Positions 1 to 8,856 are shown, counted from the stretch's first letter. The stretch: DNA of 64,000 bases from Ignavibacteriales bacterium (GCA_020061465.1 JAGUYG010000040.1:62001-126000), one strand, 5' to 3'. Made by a program: numbers and translations. The notes: generated by a model from the sequence alone, not told the origin.

Positions 1-1365
1 GACGGTTATAACTAAAAGGGAATAGAATAGCGAAGGTCCAACTTCTTTTGAGGCATCCAGAATAAGCTGCCATCTTTCTCTTCTTTGCTCTTGCGGTTTA
101 AGCATATCGTGTTCGATATGCTTATGTGCGTTTTCAATCATAATTATTGCTGCATCCACCATTGCACCTATTGCAATTGCAATACCGCTCAAAGACATTA
201 TGTTGGCATTAATTCCCTGCCAGCGCATAACGATAAATGCCATTAGTATCGCAGTTGGCAGAGTGATAATAGCTACAAAAGCGCTTCGGGCATGAAGTAA
301 AAACAAAATACAAATTAACGCTACAAATAAAATTTCTTCTAAAAGTTTTTCTTTTAGGGTGTCAATTGCTCGTTCAATTAAACCGGCGCGGTCATAAACA
401 GATTCAATTTTTACATCGGAGGGGATTCCGGCTTTTAACTCTTCTATTTTTTGTTTTACATTTTCAATAACTTTAAGTGCGTTCTGTCCATAACGCATAA
501 CTATAATTCCACCGACAACTTCACCTTCACCATTTGATTCAGCCAATCCTCTTCTCATCAAAGGACCAAGCGTAACATCGCCAACATCCTTCAAATAAAC
601 GGGAGTGTTCGTCATTTTATTTACCATTAAAGGAATGTTCTGGATATCTTCAACAGATTTGATGTATCCGAGTCCACGCACCATAAATTCCATTTCGCCC
701 ATTTCAATTACTTCGCCGCCAACATCGTTGTTCGATTTCTTAATTGCCATATCAACCATAGAAAGCGGAATATTATATGCGAGTAATTTTGCAGGATCAA
801 CCGTAACCTGATATTGCTTTACGTAACCGCCGATGCTTGCAACTTCCGCTACTCCCTCTACAGCCGATAAAGCATATTTTAAATACCAATCCTGGATAGA
901 TCGAAGTTCTTGGAGTGATCTTTTATCTGAGGTAAGTTGATACTGATAAACCCAGCCGACACCCGTGGCATCTGGACCAAGTGTAGGAATAATATTCTGC
1001 GGCAGCCGCTGCTGTGCATAGTTCAAATACTCAAGTACTCTGCTTCTTGCCCAATAAATATCAGTTCCGTCTTCAAAAATTACATAGACAAGTGAATAGC
1101 CGAAGAAGGAATATCCGCGCACTACTTTAGAACCCGGCACTGAAACCATCGCTGTTGTTAATGGGTAAGTAACCTGATCTTCAACTGTCTGTGGTGATTG
1201 TCCCGGATATTGAGTATAAATAATAACCTGAACATCGCTTAAATCCGGTATCGCATCTACCGGTGTGCTTAGCATTGAGTAGATTCCTACTCCGATTAAA
1301 AATAAAGTCGTAAGGATAACCATGAATTTATTTCTAATGGAAAACTCTATAATTTTTTCTAACAT
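1..1365 (-). CDS. cusA: CusA/CzcA-type heavy-metal RND efflux pump, partial
   Basis: Inner-membrane proton-driven pump of the heavy-metal efflux RND family. The first 455 residues are present; the rest runs off the left edge. The start MLEKIIEFSIRNKF followed by a first membrane helix is usual for the family. Visible further on are a periplasmic porter region (STPVDAIPDLSDVQVI, YPGQSPQTVEDQV), and then helices ending in AIAIGAMVDAAIIMIENAH. That TM4 segment carries the proton-relay Asp and looks like the Cu(I)/Ag(I) type (CusA) rather than CzcA; this is a family-pattern judgement. It follows cusB and cusC on the same strand, so the three make a tripartite CusCBA exporter. A 235-bp gap with hairpin repeats separates it from cusB, so its expression may be partly uncoupled. 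No frameshift is seen in the visible part. Confidence 0.93.
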   Translation of the reverse strand, partial: MLEKIIEFSIRNKFMVILTTLFLIGVGIYSMLSTPVDAIPDLSDVQVIIYTQYPGQSPQTVEDQVTYPLTTAMVSVPGSKVVRGYSFFGYSLVYVIFEDGTDIYWARSRVLEYLNYAQQRLPQNIIPTLGPDATGVGWVYQYQLTSDKRSLQELRSIQDWYLKYALSAVEGVAEVASIGGYVKQYQVTVDPAKLLAYNIPLSMVDMAIKKSNNDVGGEVIEMGEMEFMVRGLGYIKSVEDIQNIPLMVNKMTNTPVYLKDVGDVTLGPLMRRGLAESNGEGEVVGGIIVMRYGQNALKVIENVKQKIEELKAGIPSDVKIESVYDRAGLIERAIDTLKEKLLEEILFVALICILFLLHARSAFVAIITLPTAILMAFIVMRWQGINANIMSLSGIAIAIGAMVDAAIIMIENAHKHIEHDMLKPQEQRRERWQLILDASKEVGPSLFYSLLVITV

Positions 1366-1405
1366 TTTTTCTCCAATATTAAATTCGAAATACTACTTCT
1401 AAAGA

Positions 1406-1545
1406 AACTCATCCCAACCCTTCTCTTGTTAGAGAAGGGCTTATTGTCAACAATATTAATCATAATTTTTCCTGTCAGGACGTTTCATGTAAAATTGTAC
1501 TCCAACAAATCCCTCTCTTTGTAAGAGAGGGATTAGGGTGAGTTC
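1406..1545. repeat. Paired intergenic hairpin repeat between cusB and cusA
   Basis: Two perfect hairpins lie about 70 bp apart: CCCTTCTCT-tgtt-AGAGAAGGG (1418-1439) and ATCCCTCTCTT-tgt-AAGAGAGGGAT (1509-1533). The outer flanks, AACTCATCCCAACCC on the left and the reverse complement of AACTCACCCTAATCC on the right, are also complementary, so the whole stretch is one large inverted repeat. Related hairpins occur at 9156-9249 and 27617-27656. It resembles REP/MITE-like dispersed palindromes. It could act as an mRNA processing or attenuation element inside the operon. Confidence 0.75.
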
Positions 1546-1600
1546 AATTAGCATAATGATAGGATATGAAATTCGTGACTTCATTCTGAGCATTTCATTT

Positions 1601-3319
1601 TTATTTAACTTTAAATCCATTCTCAATCAGTTTTTTCTTTGCTTCTTCAAGAGAAACTTCTTTTAGTTTCATTCCGCATAAAGGACAATTGCCTGGTTCA
1701 TCGGATATAACATTCCAATCCATTTGATCCTGAAAAACTTTTCCGTCTTTATTCTTATCAATTGATTTTAAATCAATTACACCTTTTCTGATTAATGGAG
1801 AAGTCTCTTCGTGACCGGAATGAGATTCATCTTTATTCATATCCTTCATTTTTTCATCATTCTTTTTTCCATCCGTCTTCACCAAGGTTTCGCCGGATAA
1901 ATCTTCCATCTTCCCTTTTCCGTCTTCCATCTGAGATTCATCCATAGGTTTACTCATATCCATTCCTTCGTGACCTCTCATCTGCTGTATTGCCGCTTTC
2001 AGATTACTTTCCGAATCGATCAGGAACTGAGAAGAGATAACAATTTTTTCACCATCTTTAATTCCATCGAGTACTTGAACTAATCCATCAGAGCTTACGC
2101 CAAGTTTAACTTCTCGTGGATCAAAATATCCACCGCCAAGAGACATTACTGCAATCGTTCTTTCACCGGTGCGAATAATAGCCTGATCCGGCACTATAAC
2201 AGCATCAACTGAAATTGGGGAAACAAGTTTTACAGTTGCAAACATTCCCGGTTTGAAATTGTAATTAGAAGTGTTTCTTACTTCCGTTCTTACTTTTACG
2301 GTTTTAGTTTCTTCATTTAAATAAGGATAGATGTAGGTTACAGTTCCTTTGTAAGTTTTACCCGGCAGATAGGAAAGCTCTAGATCAACTTTTTGACCGA
2401 GTTTAATCCAGGGCAAATCAACTTGATAAATATCAGCCATCACCCAAACGGTGGAAAGATCGGCAACTTTATACAAACTCATTCCAGCCATAATTTGCTG
2501 TCCTTCGAAAACCATCTTTTCCACAACCGTTCCGTTTACTTGCGAATAAATTGTAAGCGTTTTCTTCGGTGCATTATTTTTTTCAATCTCGTTGATATCC
2601 TTTTCAGAAATATCCCAATACAATAATCTTCGTTTAGCGCTGTTGACTAATTCCTGCGCACCATTTTTTATCTCCTCCGAACTGTTTGAAACTTTTTTTA
2701 AGTAACGAATAGCCTGCAAATACTCTTCCTGAGTACTAACAAGTTCCGGACTGTAAATTTCAAACAGAGGCTGTCCTTTGCTAATATATTTACCTGTGTA
2801 ATCAACAAAAAGTTTTTCCACCCATCCCATAATTTTTGTAGTAATGGTAGTAACTTTTGTTTCGTCATAATCAACTTTACCGGTTGTTCTGATTATATTA
2901 TTGAGTTTTTGCTTTTTAACTGTTTCTATTTTTACGCCAATATTTTGAACAGTGACCGGATCAATCTTAATACCTTCGACACTTTCATCACCCTCATAAA
3001 CAGGGACTAAATCCATGCCGCAGTCTGGCGCAGTTCCAGGTTTATCAGAAGTAAACCATGGATGCATCGGATCCTGGTAGTAAGCAATTTTCTTTTGACC
3101 GCTTCCGCCTTTTTGTTCTTCATAGACGGGAACAAAATCCATTCCGTCCGGAGCTTTCTTCGGGGTGGGGGAAGTATTTGCAGGGTTCATCGGGTCTTGA
3201 TAGTAAAGAATTTTTCTTTCTTGATTATCTGAAGATGCTCCTGCTCCGCCAAGAAAAAATTTACCAATTGCTAAACCAATTATTAAAAAGATGATTCCGC
3301 TTATAATTATTTTTTTCAT
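1601..3319 (-). CDS. cusB: CusB-type efflux periplasmic adaptor with three metal-binding modules
   Basis: Membrane-fusion (HlyD family) adaptor linking the RND pump to the outer-membrane channel, 572 aa. Residues 4-23 are an N-terminal membrane anchor. Two heavy-metal-binding (YHYH/HMBD-type) modules follow at about 38-67 and 78-109 (YYQDPMHPW...APDCGMDLVPVYE); the first lacks the Cys of the CGM motif. The adaptor core with barrel-sandwich and beta-barrel segments covers about 115-440. Then comes a Met/His/Lys-rich linker (GHEGMDMSKPMDE), and a C-terminal unit holding an EF-hand-like loop (DKNKDGKVFQDQM) and a third HMBD-like motif (CPLCGMKLKE). Such N- and C-terminal modules bind Cu(I)/Ag(I) in relatives. 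It is 20 bp downstream of the cusC stop, in the same operon. Confidence 0.92.
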   Translation of the reverse strand: MKKIIISGIIFLIIGLAIGKFFLGGAGASSDNQERKILYYQDPMNPANTSPTPKKAPDGMDFVPVYEEQKGGSGQKKIAYYQDPMHPWFTSDKPGTAPDCGMDLVPVYEGDESVEGIKIDPVTVQNIGVKIETVKKQKLNNIIRTTGKVDYDETKVTTITTKIMGWVEKLFVDYTGKYISKGQPLFEIYSPELVSTQEEYLQAIRYLKKVSNSSEEIKNGAQELVNSAKRRLLYWDISEKDINEIEKNNAPKKTLTIYSQVNGTVVEKMVFEGQQIMAGMSLYKVADLSTVWVMADIYQVDLPWIKLGQKVDLELSYLPGKTYKGTVTYIYPYLNEETKTVKVRTEVRNTSNYNFKPGMFATVKLVSPISVDAVIVPDQAIIRTGERTIAVMSLGGGYFDPREVKLGVSSDGLVQVLDGIKDGEKIVISSQFLIDSESNLKAAIQQMRGHEGMDMSKPMDESQMEDGKGKMEDLSGETLVKTDGKKNDEKMKDMNKDESHSGHEETSPLIRKGVIDLKSIDKNKDGKVFQDQMDWNVISDEPGNCPLCGMKLKEVSLEEAKKKLIENGFKVK

Positions 3320-3339
3320 TTGATCTCCAATAAATAGAA

Positions 3340-4617
3340 CTATTTTAATTTATCATTTACTTGTTCAAGAGTTAAACCAACAGCCTGCTCAAGCTGCGCC
3401 TGACTTTGAAGAAAATTCATTTTAGACATGTAAAAATCAAGCTCAGCCATTAAAAGCATTCTATATGCATCTATAAGCATCAAGAATTCAGTTTTACCCG
3501 TTTGATATGCAGCGATAGTGGATTGCAGTGTTTGTTCAGCTTGAGGAATGACAGAGTTTTTATACAACTCTGTAAGGTTTCTATTTGTTTCAATATTTAC
3601 CAAAGAGTTTTGAACATCAGATGCTACCATATTTTTCATAAGATTAAACTGTTCTTCAGCAGTTTTAATATTCAGTTGGTTTTCTTCAACTTTGCCCGTG
3701 TATTTAGAGCTTGACCAAAATGCAAGCGGCACATTTACTCCAACCATAAATGACCAGAAATCCTTGGTGGTTCCAGTCATGTCTTTATACATCAGTCTTG
3801 TCATTATATCCGGGTAGTATTCTAGTTTAGAAGCATCCAATTCAGATTTATACATATCAATATTGTAATTCATACTTTTTAATTCGGGGCGATATTCAAC
3901 ACCAAGTTGAAACAATTGATCGAAATTCCATCGTGGCAATGTATCAACCGGTTCCGGTACATAACCTAATTGATCATTGGCGGGGCGGCTTAAAATTGTA
4001 TTTATCATTGTTTGAATATCAGTTTTTCCCTTTTCAAGATTTACCCCTTCATTTATCAAAACAGAAAGTTCCGTTTGTGCTCTTAAGATATCCGGTTGTT
4101 TGCCCATTCCCACTTCGTATTGCTTTCTTGCAATCTCTAAAAATTGCCTAAGCAAATCCTGATTTTCTAAATTGATCTCTATTTTCTTTTGAACAAGATA
4201 CAACTCGTAATAATAATTTTTTAATTGTTTGATGATTTGCTTTTCAAGCGCGAAATACTGCTGCTCAACCATGTTAGCATTATTTGAAGCAGCGGAAGTC
4301 ATAGCACTTATCTTTCCGGGGAAGGGAAACATTTGCTGAATAAAATAATCGTTTTCCATGCTGTTTTTAGCCGGATTTGGAAATGATTGTACCGGTGTAT
4401 TGAAAAATTCGAATCCTACTTGCGGTGGATCCCATGAAGACTTCTGATCAATTTTTGTTCTTGCGGCATCAGTTGTGCTTCGTGCAGCTTTTAATTGAGG
4501 ATTATTTTGAATTGCTTCTCTTATCAGCTCATCCAGATTAATGTAATTTTTTGTCTGAGGATAAGAAATAGATATCAAGAGGATTATTAAAGAAAAAATT
4601 TTAAAGAAAAAATTCAT
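3340..4617 (-). CDS. cusC: TolC/CusC-like outer-membrane efflux channel
   Basis: Outer-membrane factor of the tripartite metal exporter, 425 aa, a usual length for the family. It begins with a signal peptide (FFFKIFSLIILLISISYPQ). Two OEP repeats follow, rich in the long helices that form the periplasmic tunnel (for example LDELIREAIQNNPQLKAARS near the N-terminus and AYQTGKTEFLMLIDAYRMLL near residue 370). No lipobox Cys is visible, so unlike E. coli CusC it may not be lipidated. It is the first large gene of the cusCBA operon, and a 32-codon ORF lies upstream. Assignment to metal export rests on linkage to cusB and cusA. Confidence 0.88.
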   Translation of the reverse strand: MNFFFKIFSLIILLISISYPQTKNYINLDELIREAIQNNPQLKAARSTTDAARTKIDQKSSWDPPQVGFEFFNTPVQSFPNPAKNSMENDYFIQQMFPFPGKISAMTSAASNNANMVEQQYFALEKQIIKQLKNYYYELYLVQKKIEINLENQDLLRQFLEIARKQYEVGMGKQPDILRAQTELSVLINEGVNLEKGKTDIQTMINTILSRPANDQLGYVPEPVDTLPRWNFDQLFQLGVEYRPELKSMNYNIDMYKSELDASKLEYYPDIMTRLMYKDMTGTTKDFWSFMVGVNVPLAFWSSSKYTGKVEENQLNIKTAEEQFNLMKNMVASDVQNSLVNIETNRNLTELYKNSVIPQAEQTLQSTIAAYQTGKTEFLMLIDAYRMLLMAELDFYMSKMNFLQSQAQLEQAVGLTLEQVNDKLK

Positions 4618-4739
4618 TTTATCTCCATAAAGAATTTGTTTAATCGAACTAACTGATAAAAAATAAAATAAAAAGTATTAAGCTCATACTGTTATTTTTC
4701 AAAGGTGTTAAGAAACGATTTGGGACCAAATTGATGTAG

Positions 4740-4838
4740 TCAGCTTTCATTTTTTTTCAGAATTACTATAAATATTTTGGCTATAATTGCTGTAAATATC
4801 AGGTAAGCCAACAACCATATAAAACCATTTTCAAACAT
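4740..4838 (-). CDS. Predicted 32-aa membrane peptide upstream of cusC
   Basis: A short open frame begins MFENGFIWLLAYLIF and ends ILKKNES. It has one strongly hydrophobic helix (about residues 6-27) and a positively charged C-terminal end, the layout of small inner-membrane subunits. It points the same way as cusC and lies 122 bp before it. A sigma-54-like element sits directly upstream. No strong Shine-Dalgarno is seen before the ATG, which weakens the call. I do not recognise a family. It could be a pump-associated micropeptide or chance. Confidence 0.4.
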   Translation of the reverse strand: MFENGFIWLLAYLIFTAIIAKIFIVILKKNES

Positions 4839-4873
4839 TGTTATAATATCACTTTTTAATTTTTCATATTCCT

Positions 4874-4891
4874 ATGGAAGTATAATGCCAA
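4874..4891 (-). promoter_or_regulatory. Candidate sigma-54 (-24/-12) promoter for the cus operon
   Basis: Read on the minus strand the site is TTGGCAT-TATAC-TTCCA: a good -24 element (TTGGCA) and a -12 element with TTCC in place of TTGC, with GG and the -12 pair exactly ten bases apart. The predicted start falls about 25 bp before the 32-aa ORF. A sigma-54 activator gene begins the next transcription unit. The -12 mismatch makes this a weak-to-moderate call. Confidence 0.35.
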
Positions 4892-4962
4892 AGTGGAATG
4901 TTGCATTACTGAAATGAAAAAGAACATTTCAGGATAGATTTTTAGAAGAAGTTTTTAAGGAG

Positions 4963-4987
4963 TTTAAATATTTTTAAAGTTCTTAAA
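4963..4987. repeat. AT-rich 25-bp repeat, copy 1
   Basis: A 25-bp AT-rich block (tttaaatatttttaaag...) just downstream of the response-regulator gene. Nearly the same 25 bases recur at 8723-8747 and 32518-32542 in the same orientation, with about two differences each. All three are intergenic. The function is unknown; with this base composition a DNA-bending or protein-binding site is possible. Confidence 0.55.
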
Positions 4988-5016
4988 AGAGGATGCAATT
5001 TTAAAAACAGATTATA

Positions 5017-6405
5017 TCATTTTATTTTCTCCTCAAACGGTGAAAGTTTATAAGTTTCAATCTTGCTATATAAAGTTGGCAATGATATACCGAGAATTTT
5101 ATGCGCTTTATTCTTATCCCATTGAACTGCATCGAGAACTTTTTTGATATGATTTTTTTCATTCTCCGCAAGGGTAATAAATTGAACGCCCACTTCTTTC
5201 ATTTCCCCGGGTTCAGGTTTTCTTAAAAGCACATTTTCTTTATTTAGAATGTCATCGCTGGAAAGAACGACTGCCTGCATTAGAGTATTTTCCAATTCCC
5301 TAACATTCCCAACCCAGTAATGGTTTTTTAGCATTTCCATAACTTCAGCCGGCACCTTTGTAACATTTTTATGAAGTTCTTTATTAATTTTAGCCAGAAA
5401 ATGGCTGACAAGAATTGGGATATCTTCTTTCTTTTCACGTAAAGGCGGAAGATTTATGGAAACAACCTTAAGGCGGAAATAAAGGTCTTCTCTAAATTTT
5501 CCTTCTCTAACAAGTGAATTTAAATTTTTATTAGTTGCCGCAATAATTCTTGCTTTCATCGGAATTAAAGTTTCACCGCCGACTCGTTCAAATTCTTTTT
5601 GCTGTAAAACCCGTAACAACTGCACCTGCAGATTTGGAGATATTTCAGAAATTTCATCAAGGAAAATTGTTCCATCATTTGCTAATTCAAACTTACCTTT
5701 TTTATCACGTATTGAACCGGTGAAGGAACCTTTTACGTGACCAAACAATTCACTTTCCAACAAAGATTCGGTTAAAGCAGTGCAGTTGACCGGAATAAAT
5801 GGTTTGTTTTTTGTTAAGCCGCTGTAATGAATAGCTCTTGCGACAAGCTCTTTTCCGGTGCCGCTCTCTCCTTCAATTAAAACTGTAACCCGGCTGGAGG
5901 AAGTTTGTCCGATCTTTTTATAAACGTTCTTCATCGACGATGCTTTGCCTATAAGGGTGTTCTCCAACTGAAAGTCATCGACATCATCGGTGATAAAAGA
6001 AGAGAGTTTTTCGCTCATCCTTTTATTTTCGAGGGCACGGTTGATGATAATTTTTAGTTTATCTATCTCAAGCGGTTTCTCTATATAATCATAGGCGCCT
6101 TGCTGCATTGCTTTAACGGTACTATGCATATCATCAAAAGCCGTTATCATAATTACGTGAATATGGCTGTCAATTTCTTTCACTCTTTTTAAAACTTCAA
6201 AGCCGTCTGCTTCGGGCATTTTTATATCGGTTATTACCAAATCAGGTATTTCTTTTTTTGCAGTTTCAATTCCTTCAAGTCCATTCGATGCGGAGTAAAC
6301 CTCATAATTTAATTTCTTAAGATAACCCGAAAGTGTTTTACGGATTGACTCGTCGTCATCAATTACTAAGATTTTATTCACGATGTTTGATTTTATTTCA
6401 CTCAA
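5017..6405 (-). CDS. Sigma-54-dependent response regulator (NtrC/ZraR class)
   Basis: DNA-binding activator of sigma-54 RNA polymerase, 462 aa. It has a receiver domain (about 10-125, phospho-acceptor Asp60 in LVITDIKMPEADG), an AAA+ domain with Walker A GESGTGKE and Walker B GTIFLDEI, and a C-terminal Fis-type helix-turn-helix (NKAHKILGISLPTLYSKI). The sigma-54-contacting loop reads GSFTGS instead of the usual GAFTGA; the essential Thr is kept. Its start overlaps the end of the sensor kinase by 4 bp, so they are co-translated partners. Placement between the cus operon and a divergent YHS/PII operon suggests metal-responsive control of both, as ZraSR and CusRS do elsewhere; this is inference. 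Confidence 0.93.
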   Translation of the reverse strand: MSEIKSNIVNKILVIDDDESIRKTLSGYLKKLNYEVYSASNGLEGIETAKKEIPDLVITDIKMPEADGFEVLKRVKEIDSHIHVIMITAFDDMHSTVKAMQQGAYDYIEKPLEIDKLKIIINRALENKRMSEKLSSFITDDVDDFQLENTLIGKASSMKNVYKKIGQTSSSRVTVLIEGESGTGKELVARAIHYSGLTKNKPFIPVNCTALTESLLESELFGHVKGSFTGSIRDKKGKFELANDGTIFLDEISEISPNLQVQLLRVLQQKEFERVGGETLIPMKARIIAATNKNLNSLVREGKFREDLYFRLKVVSINLPPLREKKEDIPILVSHFLAKINKELHKNVTKVPAEVMEMLKNHYWVGNVRELENTLMQAVVLSSDDILNKENVLLRKPEPGEMKEVGVQFITLAENEKNHIKKVLDAVQWDKNKAHKILGISLPTLYSKIETYKLSPFEEKIK

Positions 6406-8561
6406 AATTCTTTTCTTTCTTCAATAAAACTTGTCTTATTTATTTCTGAATTATTTATGGGAAGCACTATTTCAAAAACAGTTTTACCCGGTTCAGATGC
6501 AACTAACTTAATTGTTCCGTTATGCTGCTCAATAATTTTTTGTGCAATGGATAAACCGAGACCGGTACCGGAAGATTTTGTAGTAAAGAAAGGGTCAAAT
6601 ACTTTAACATCACCCTTAATGCCGCTGCCGGTATCAGAAATAAATATCCGGATCGTTGTATTTTCTTCACCAATGTTTGAAGTTAACTTTATTTTTCCGT
6701 GGTTATTTATCGCATCAATTGAATTATCAATTAAATTTAAAAATACCTGGGTTAATTTGTGCTTATCTGCTATTAAGTGAACTTTATCTAAATTATTATG
6801 TAATGATATGTTTTTATCTTTTAACTTATTATAAAGCTGGTACTTAATTGTTTCTATTAAATCAAATAAATTAATTTCTGATAAATCTAATTCCATTTGC
6901 CTGGAAAACTGCAAAACATCTTTAACTAAATTATTTAACCTATTAATTTCGGTCTGTATAATTGCAAGATTCTCCTTTTCATCTGAATTTAACTCTAGTT
7001 CTTCAGCAATGATATCTGTATTCATTTTAATTGATGTTAAAGGAGTTTTTATTTCATGAGCCAGTACCGCAGCCATTTTACCAAGCGCTGCTAGTTTTTC
7101 GGATTTAAGAAGCTGCTCTTCAAGTTTTTTTTGTTCAGTTATATCAACTTCAATTAATAAATATCCGTTGAACTTGTTTCCGGTTGAGGAGGGAGTAACA
7201 TATATTAAAAGAACCTTATCATCATAATTTAGTTCTCCTCTAAACTTTGAATACAATTGAAGTTCATTTTCCAGCGTATTGAAATATTCGTATAGTTCAT
7301 CTTTAAATTGAACCTTTGTAATGTTTTCATTTATAACATCTTTTTTATCTTTTTTTACTATTTTGCAAAACTGTTGATTGGCTTCGATTATTCTGAAATC
7401 TTCAGTAACAATTGCAATTGCAGCAGAAGATTCTTCAAAAGCATTAAGCAATAAAGAAATTCTATCTTCTTTCGTCCTCAATTCAGAGGAATTATTTTTT
7501 AATGTTTCAGACATATTGTTAAAAGCTTCTGTTAGTTCACCAAACTCATCATTAGATGAGAAATCAATCCTTATGCCATAATTACCTTTTTCTATTTCGT
7601 GAGCTTTATTCTTTAACATGTGCAAAGGATTTGATATAATTTTTACTATTATGAAAGCAATACTAATACTGACTATTAGCCCTCCGAACACACTTATTAA
7701 AAAGAACCTATAAAGTTCACGATTGCTTTCGGGTTGGAAGATAAACCTGATTAGGGGAATCTGCACTATCAAGATTATTATGGGGACAAGAATAAGGGAA
7801 CTTAGAATAATCTTTTTGGAAATGCTGAAATTATGAATTCGCCGCATTGATGCCTGAAACATATCATGTCTGTTCACTGCTATTGTTGTAAACAGGATTA
7901 CACCCACTAAAAAAGATAATGGACTTATTTCAACGAGATAATAGAAGCCAAGGTACCAGGGGAGAAACAACCCAAAAATAAAAGAGGCAAGGTTAGTAAT
8001 TATCAAACCTATAAATAATAAAAGAATTTGTTTCTTCTGAGTTGAATCTTCTTCGACGCTATACCCGGTGATAAGCCAGTAAAAATTTAACGCTACAAGC
8101 AATGCATACCATAATAAAAATACGGGATATAAAGAAGAATAATTAACTTTGAACATCATATCATGTGCGTGAGACTCTTCAATGAAATGACCGGTCCATA
8201 AAAAACCCAAAAGAATAATTGAGGGAATAATTATAAACAAACCTCTAATAAATCCAATATTACGGGGTTCAGGAAAATTCCAGGTGAAAAAGGTAATTGT
8301 TACAATAATCATGAGAAGAAATGAATGACAAGACCTATCTAATATTGTAACATCGGTAGAATGCATTATTAAAAAATGAAAAGCATGAGATATTAAATAG
8401 CCGATTACCAATAATAATATCAGAATGAATAAACGGCTTTTTATAGATTCATGGTTTCTGGAATAAATAATAATAATAAGACCAACAGCAGCTAATAATG
8501 TCGCTAATAAAAAAACAGTCTGTGTTAAATCGAGGTCAAATATTGAATGAGTAAGTATCAC
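6402..8561 (-). CDS. Membrane sensor histidine kinase with 7TM-like N-terminus, HAMP and PAS
   Basis: Partner kinase of the neighbouring sigma-54 regulator, 719 aa. The first ~245 residues contain about seven hydrophobic helices, resembling the N-terminal 7TM sensory region of some histidine kinases. That region includes several His and Met residues (HAFHFLIMHS, ESHAHDMMF) that could bind metal, which is inference. A further membrane helix pair (~255-315) leads into a HAMP linker, a PAS domain, the dimerisation/phosphoacceptor box (LAHEIKTPLTSIKMN, near residue 500) and an HATPase domain (DNSIDAI, GTGLGLSIAQKI). All kinase motifs look intact. It is divergent from the YHS/PII operon, separated by ~300 bp that carry a candidate -24/-12 promoter. 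Confidence 0.9.
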   Translation of the reverse strand: MILTHSIFDLDLTQTVFLLATLLAAVGLIIIIYSRNHESIKSRLFILILLLVIGYLISHAFHFLIMHSTDVTILDRSCHSFLLMIIVTITFFTWNFPEPRNIGFIRGLFIIIPSIILLGFLWTGHFIEESHAHDMMFKVNYSSLYPVFLLWYALLVALNFYWLITGYSVEEDSTQKKQILLLFIGLIITNLASFIFGLFLPWYLGFYYLVEISPLSFLVGVILFTTIAVNRHDMFQASMRRIHNFSISKKIILSSLILVPIIILIVQIPLIRFIFQPESNRELYRFFLISVFGGLIVSISIAFIIVKIISNPLHMLKNKAHEIEKGNYGIRIDFSSNDEFGELTEAFNNMSETLKNNSSELRTKEDRISLLLNAFEESSAAIAIVTEDFRIIEANQQFCKIVKKDKKDVINENITKVQFKDELYEYFNTLENELQLYSKFRGELNYDDKVLLIYVTPSSTGNKFNGYLLIEVDITEQKKLEEQLLKSEKLAALGKMAAVLAHEIKTPLTSIKMNTDIIAEELELNSDEKENLAIIQTEINRLNNLVKDVLQFSRQMELDLSEINLFDLIETIKYQLYNKLKDKNISLHNNLDKVHLIADKHKLTQVFLNLIDNSIDAINNHGKIKLTSNIGEENTTIRIFISDTGSGIKGDVKVFDPFFTTKSSGTGLGLSIAQKIIEQHNGTIKLVASEPGKTVFEIVLPINNSEINKTSFIEERKEF

Positions 8562-8722
8562 TGTTAAATTGTCAAATTGTCAAATTGTTTAATTGCTTTA
8601 ATCATTTAAGTTTTTTCATACTTATTTATTGCAAGATAAATTTCAAAAGCCAAATGAAAAATTTAAAAGTTATAATATGATTGTTTTTTTTTGACTTCGA
8701 GGTGAAGATGTTTCTTAAAAAT

Positions 8723-8747
8723 CTTAAATATTTTTAAACTTCTTAAA
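8723..8747. repeat. AT-rich 25-bp repeat, copy 2
   Basis: It matches the block at 4963-4987 in all but about two positions (cttaaatatttttaaac...). It lies ~50 bp upstream of the candidate -24 element of the YHS operon, the place where sigma-54 activators usually bind. That position is suggestive, but the sequence is not a clear dyad. Confidence 0.55.
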
Positions 8748-8795
8748 TCTTCTTCCACATTTACTCTTCTTATTTCCAATTTTCGAAAATTAAAA

Positions 8796-8812
8796 AAGGC
8801 ACACTTCTTGTT
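8796..8812 (+). promoter_or_regulatory. Candidate sigma-54 (-24/-12) promoter for the YHS/PII operon
   Basis: The sequence AAGGCACACTTCTTGTT fits GGCAC-N5-TTG with the GG and -12 pair ten bases apart; the -12 GC is GT. The start site would fall near 8823, giving a 5' leader of about 34 nt before the YHS gene. The adjacent divergent regulator is a sigma-54 activator, which supports the call. Confidence 0.5.
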
Positions 8813-8856
8813 TTTCCATAATAAACATTGATAAAATAAAACATTACAGAACAAAT

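Larger units (their letters stand above)
8562..8856. promoter_or_regulatory. Divergent intergenic control region
   Basis: This stretch lies between the minus-strand sensor kinase and the plus-strand YHS gene. It holds the second copy of the AT-rich repeat and a candidate sigma-54 promoter (both listed separately). A short tandem (tgtcaaattgtcaaattg, near 8571-8588) lies just before the kinase start. A 63-codon minus-strand frame is open here but runs through the repeat and lacks protein-like composition, so I do not call it. Confidence 0.5.

Noticed and set aside
4890..4906. TGGAATGTTGCA as a plus-strand sigma-54 promoter
   Set aside because: The GG and GC are only six bases apart instead of ten, and no plus-strand gene follows.
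8663..8854. 63-codon minus-strand frame
   Set aside because: It runs through the AT-rich repeat and a candidate promoter, has no ribosome site and no protein-like pattern.
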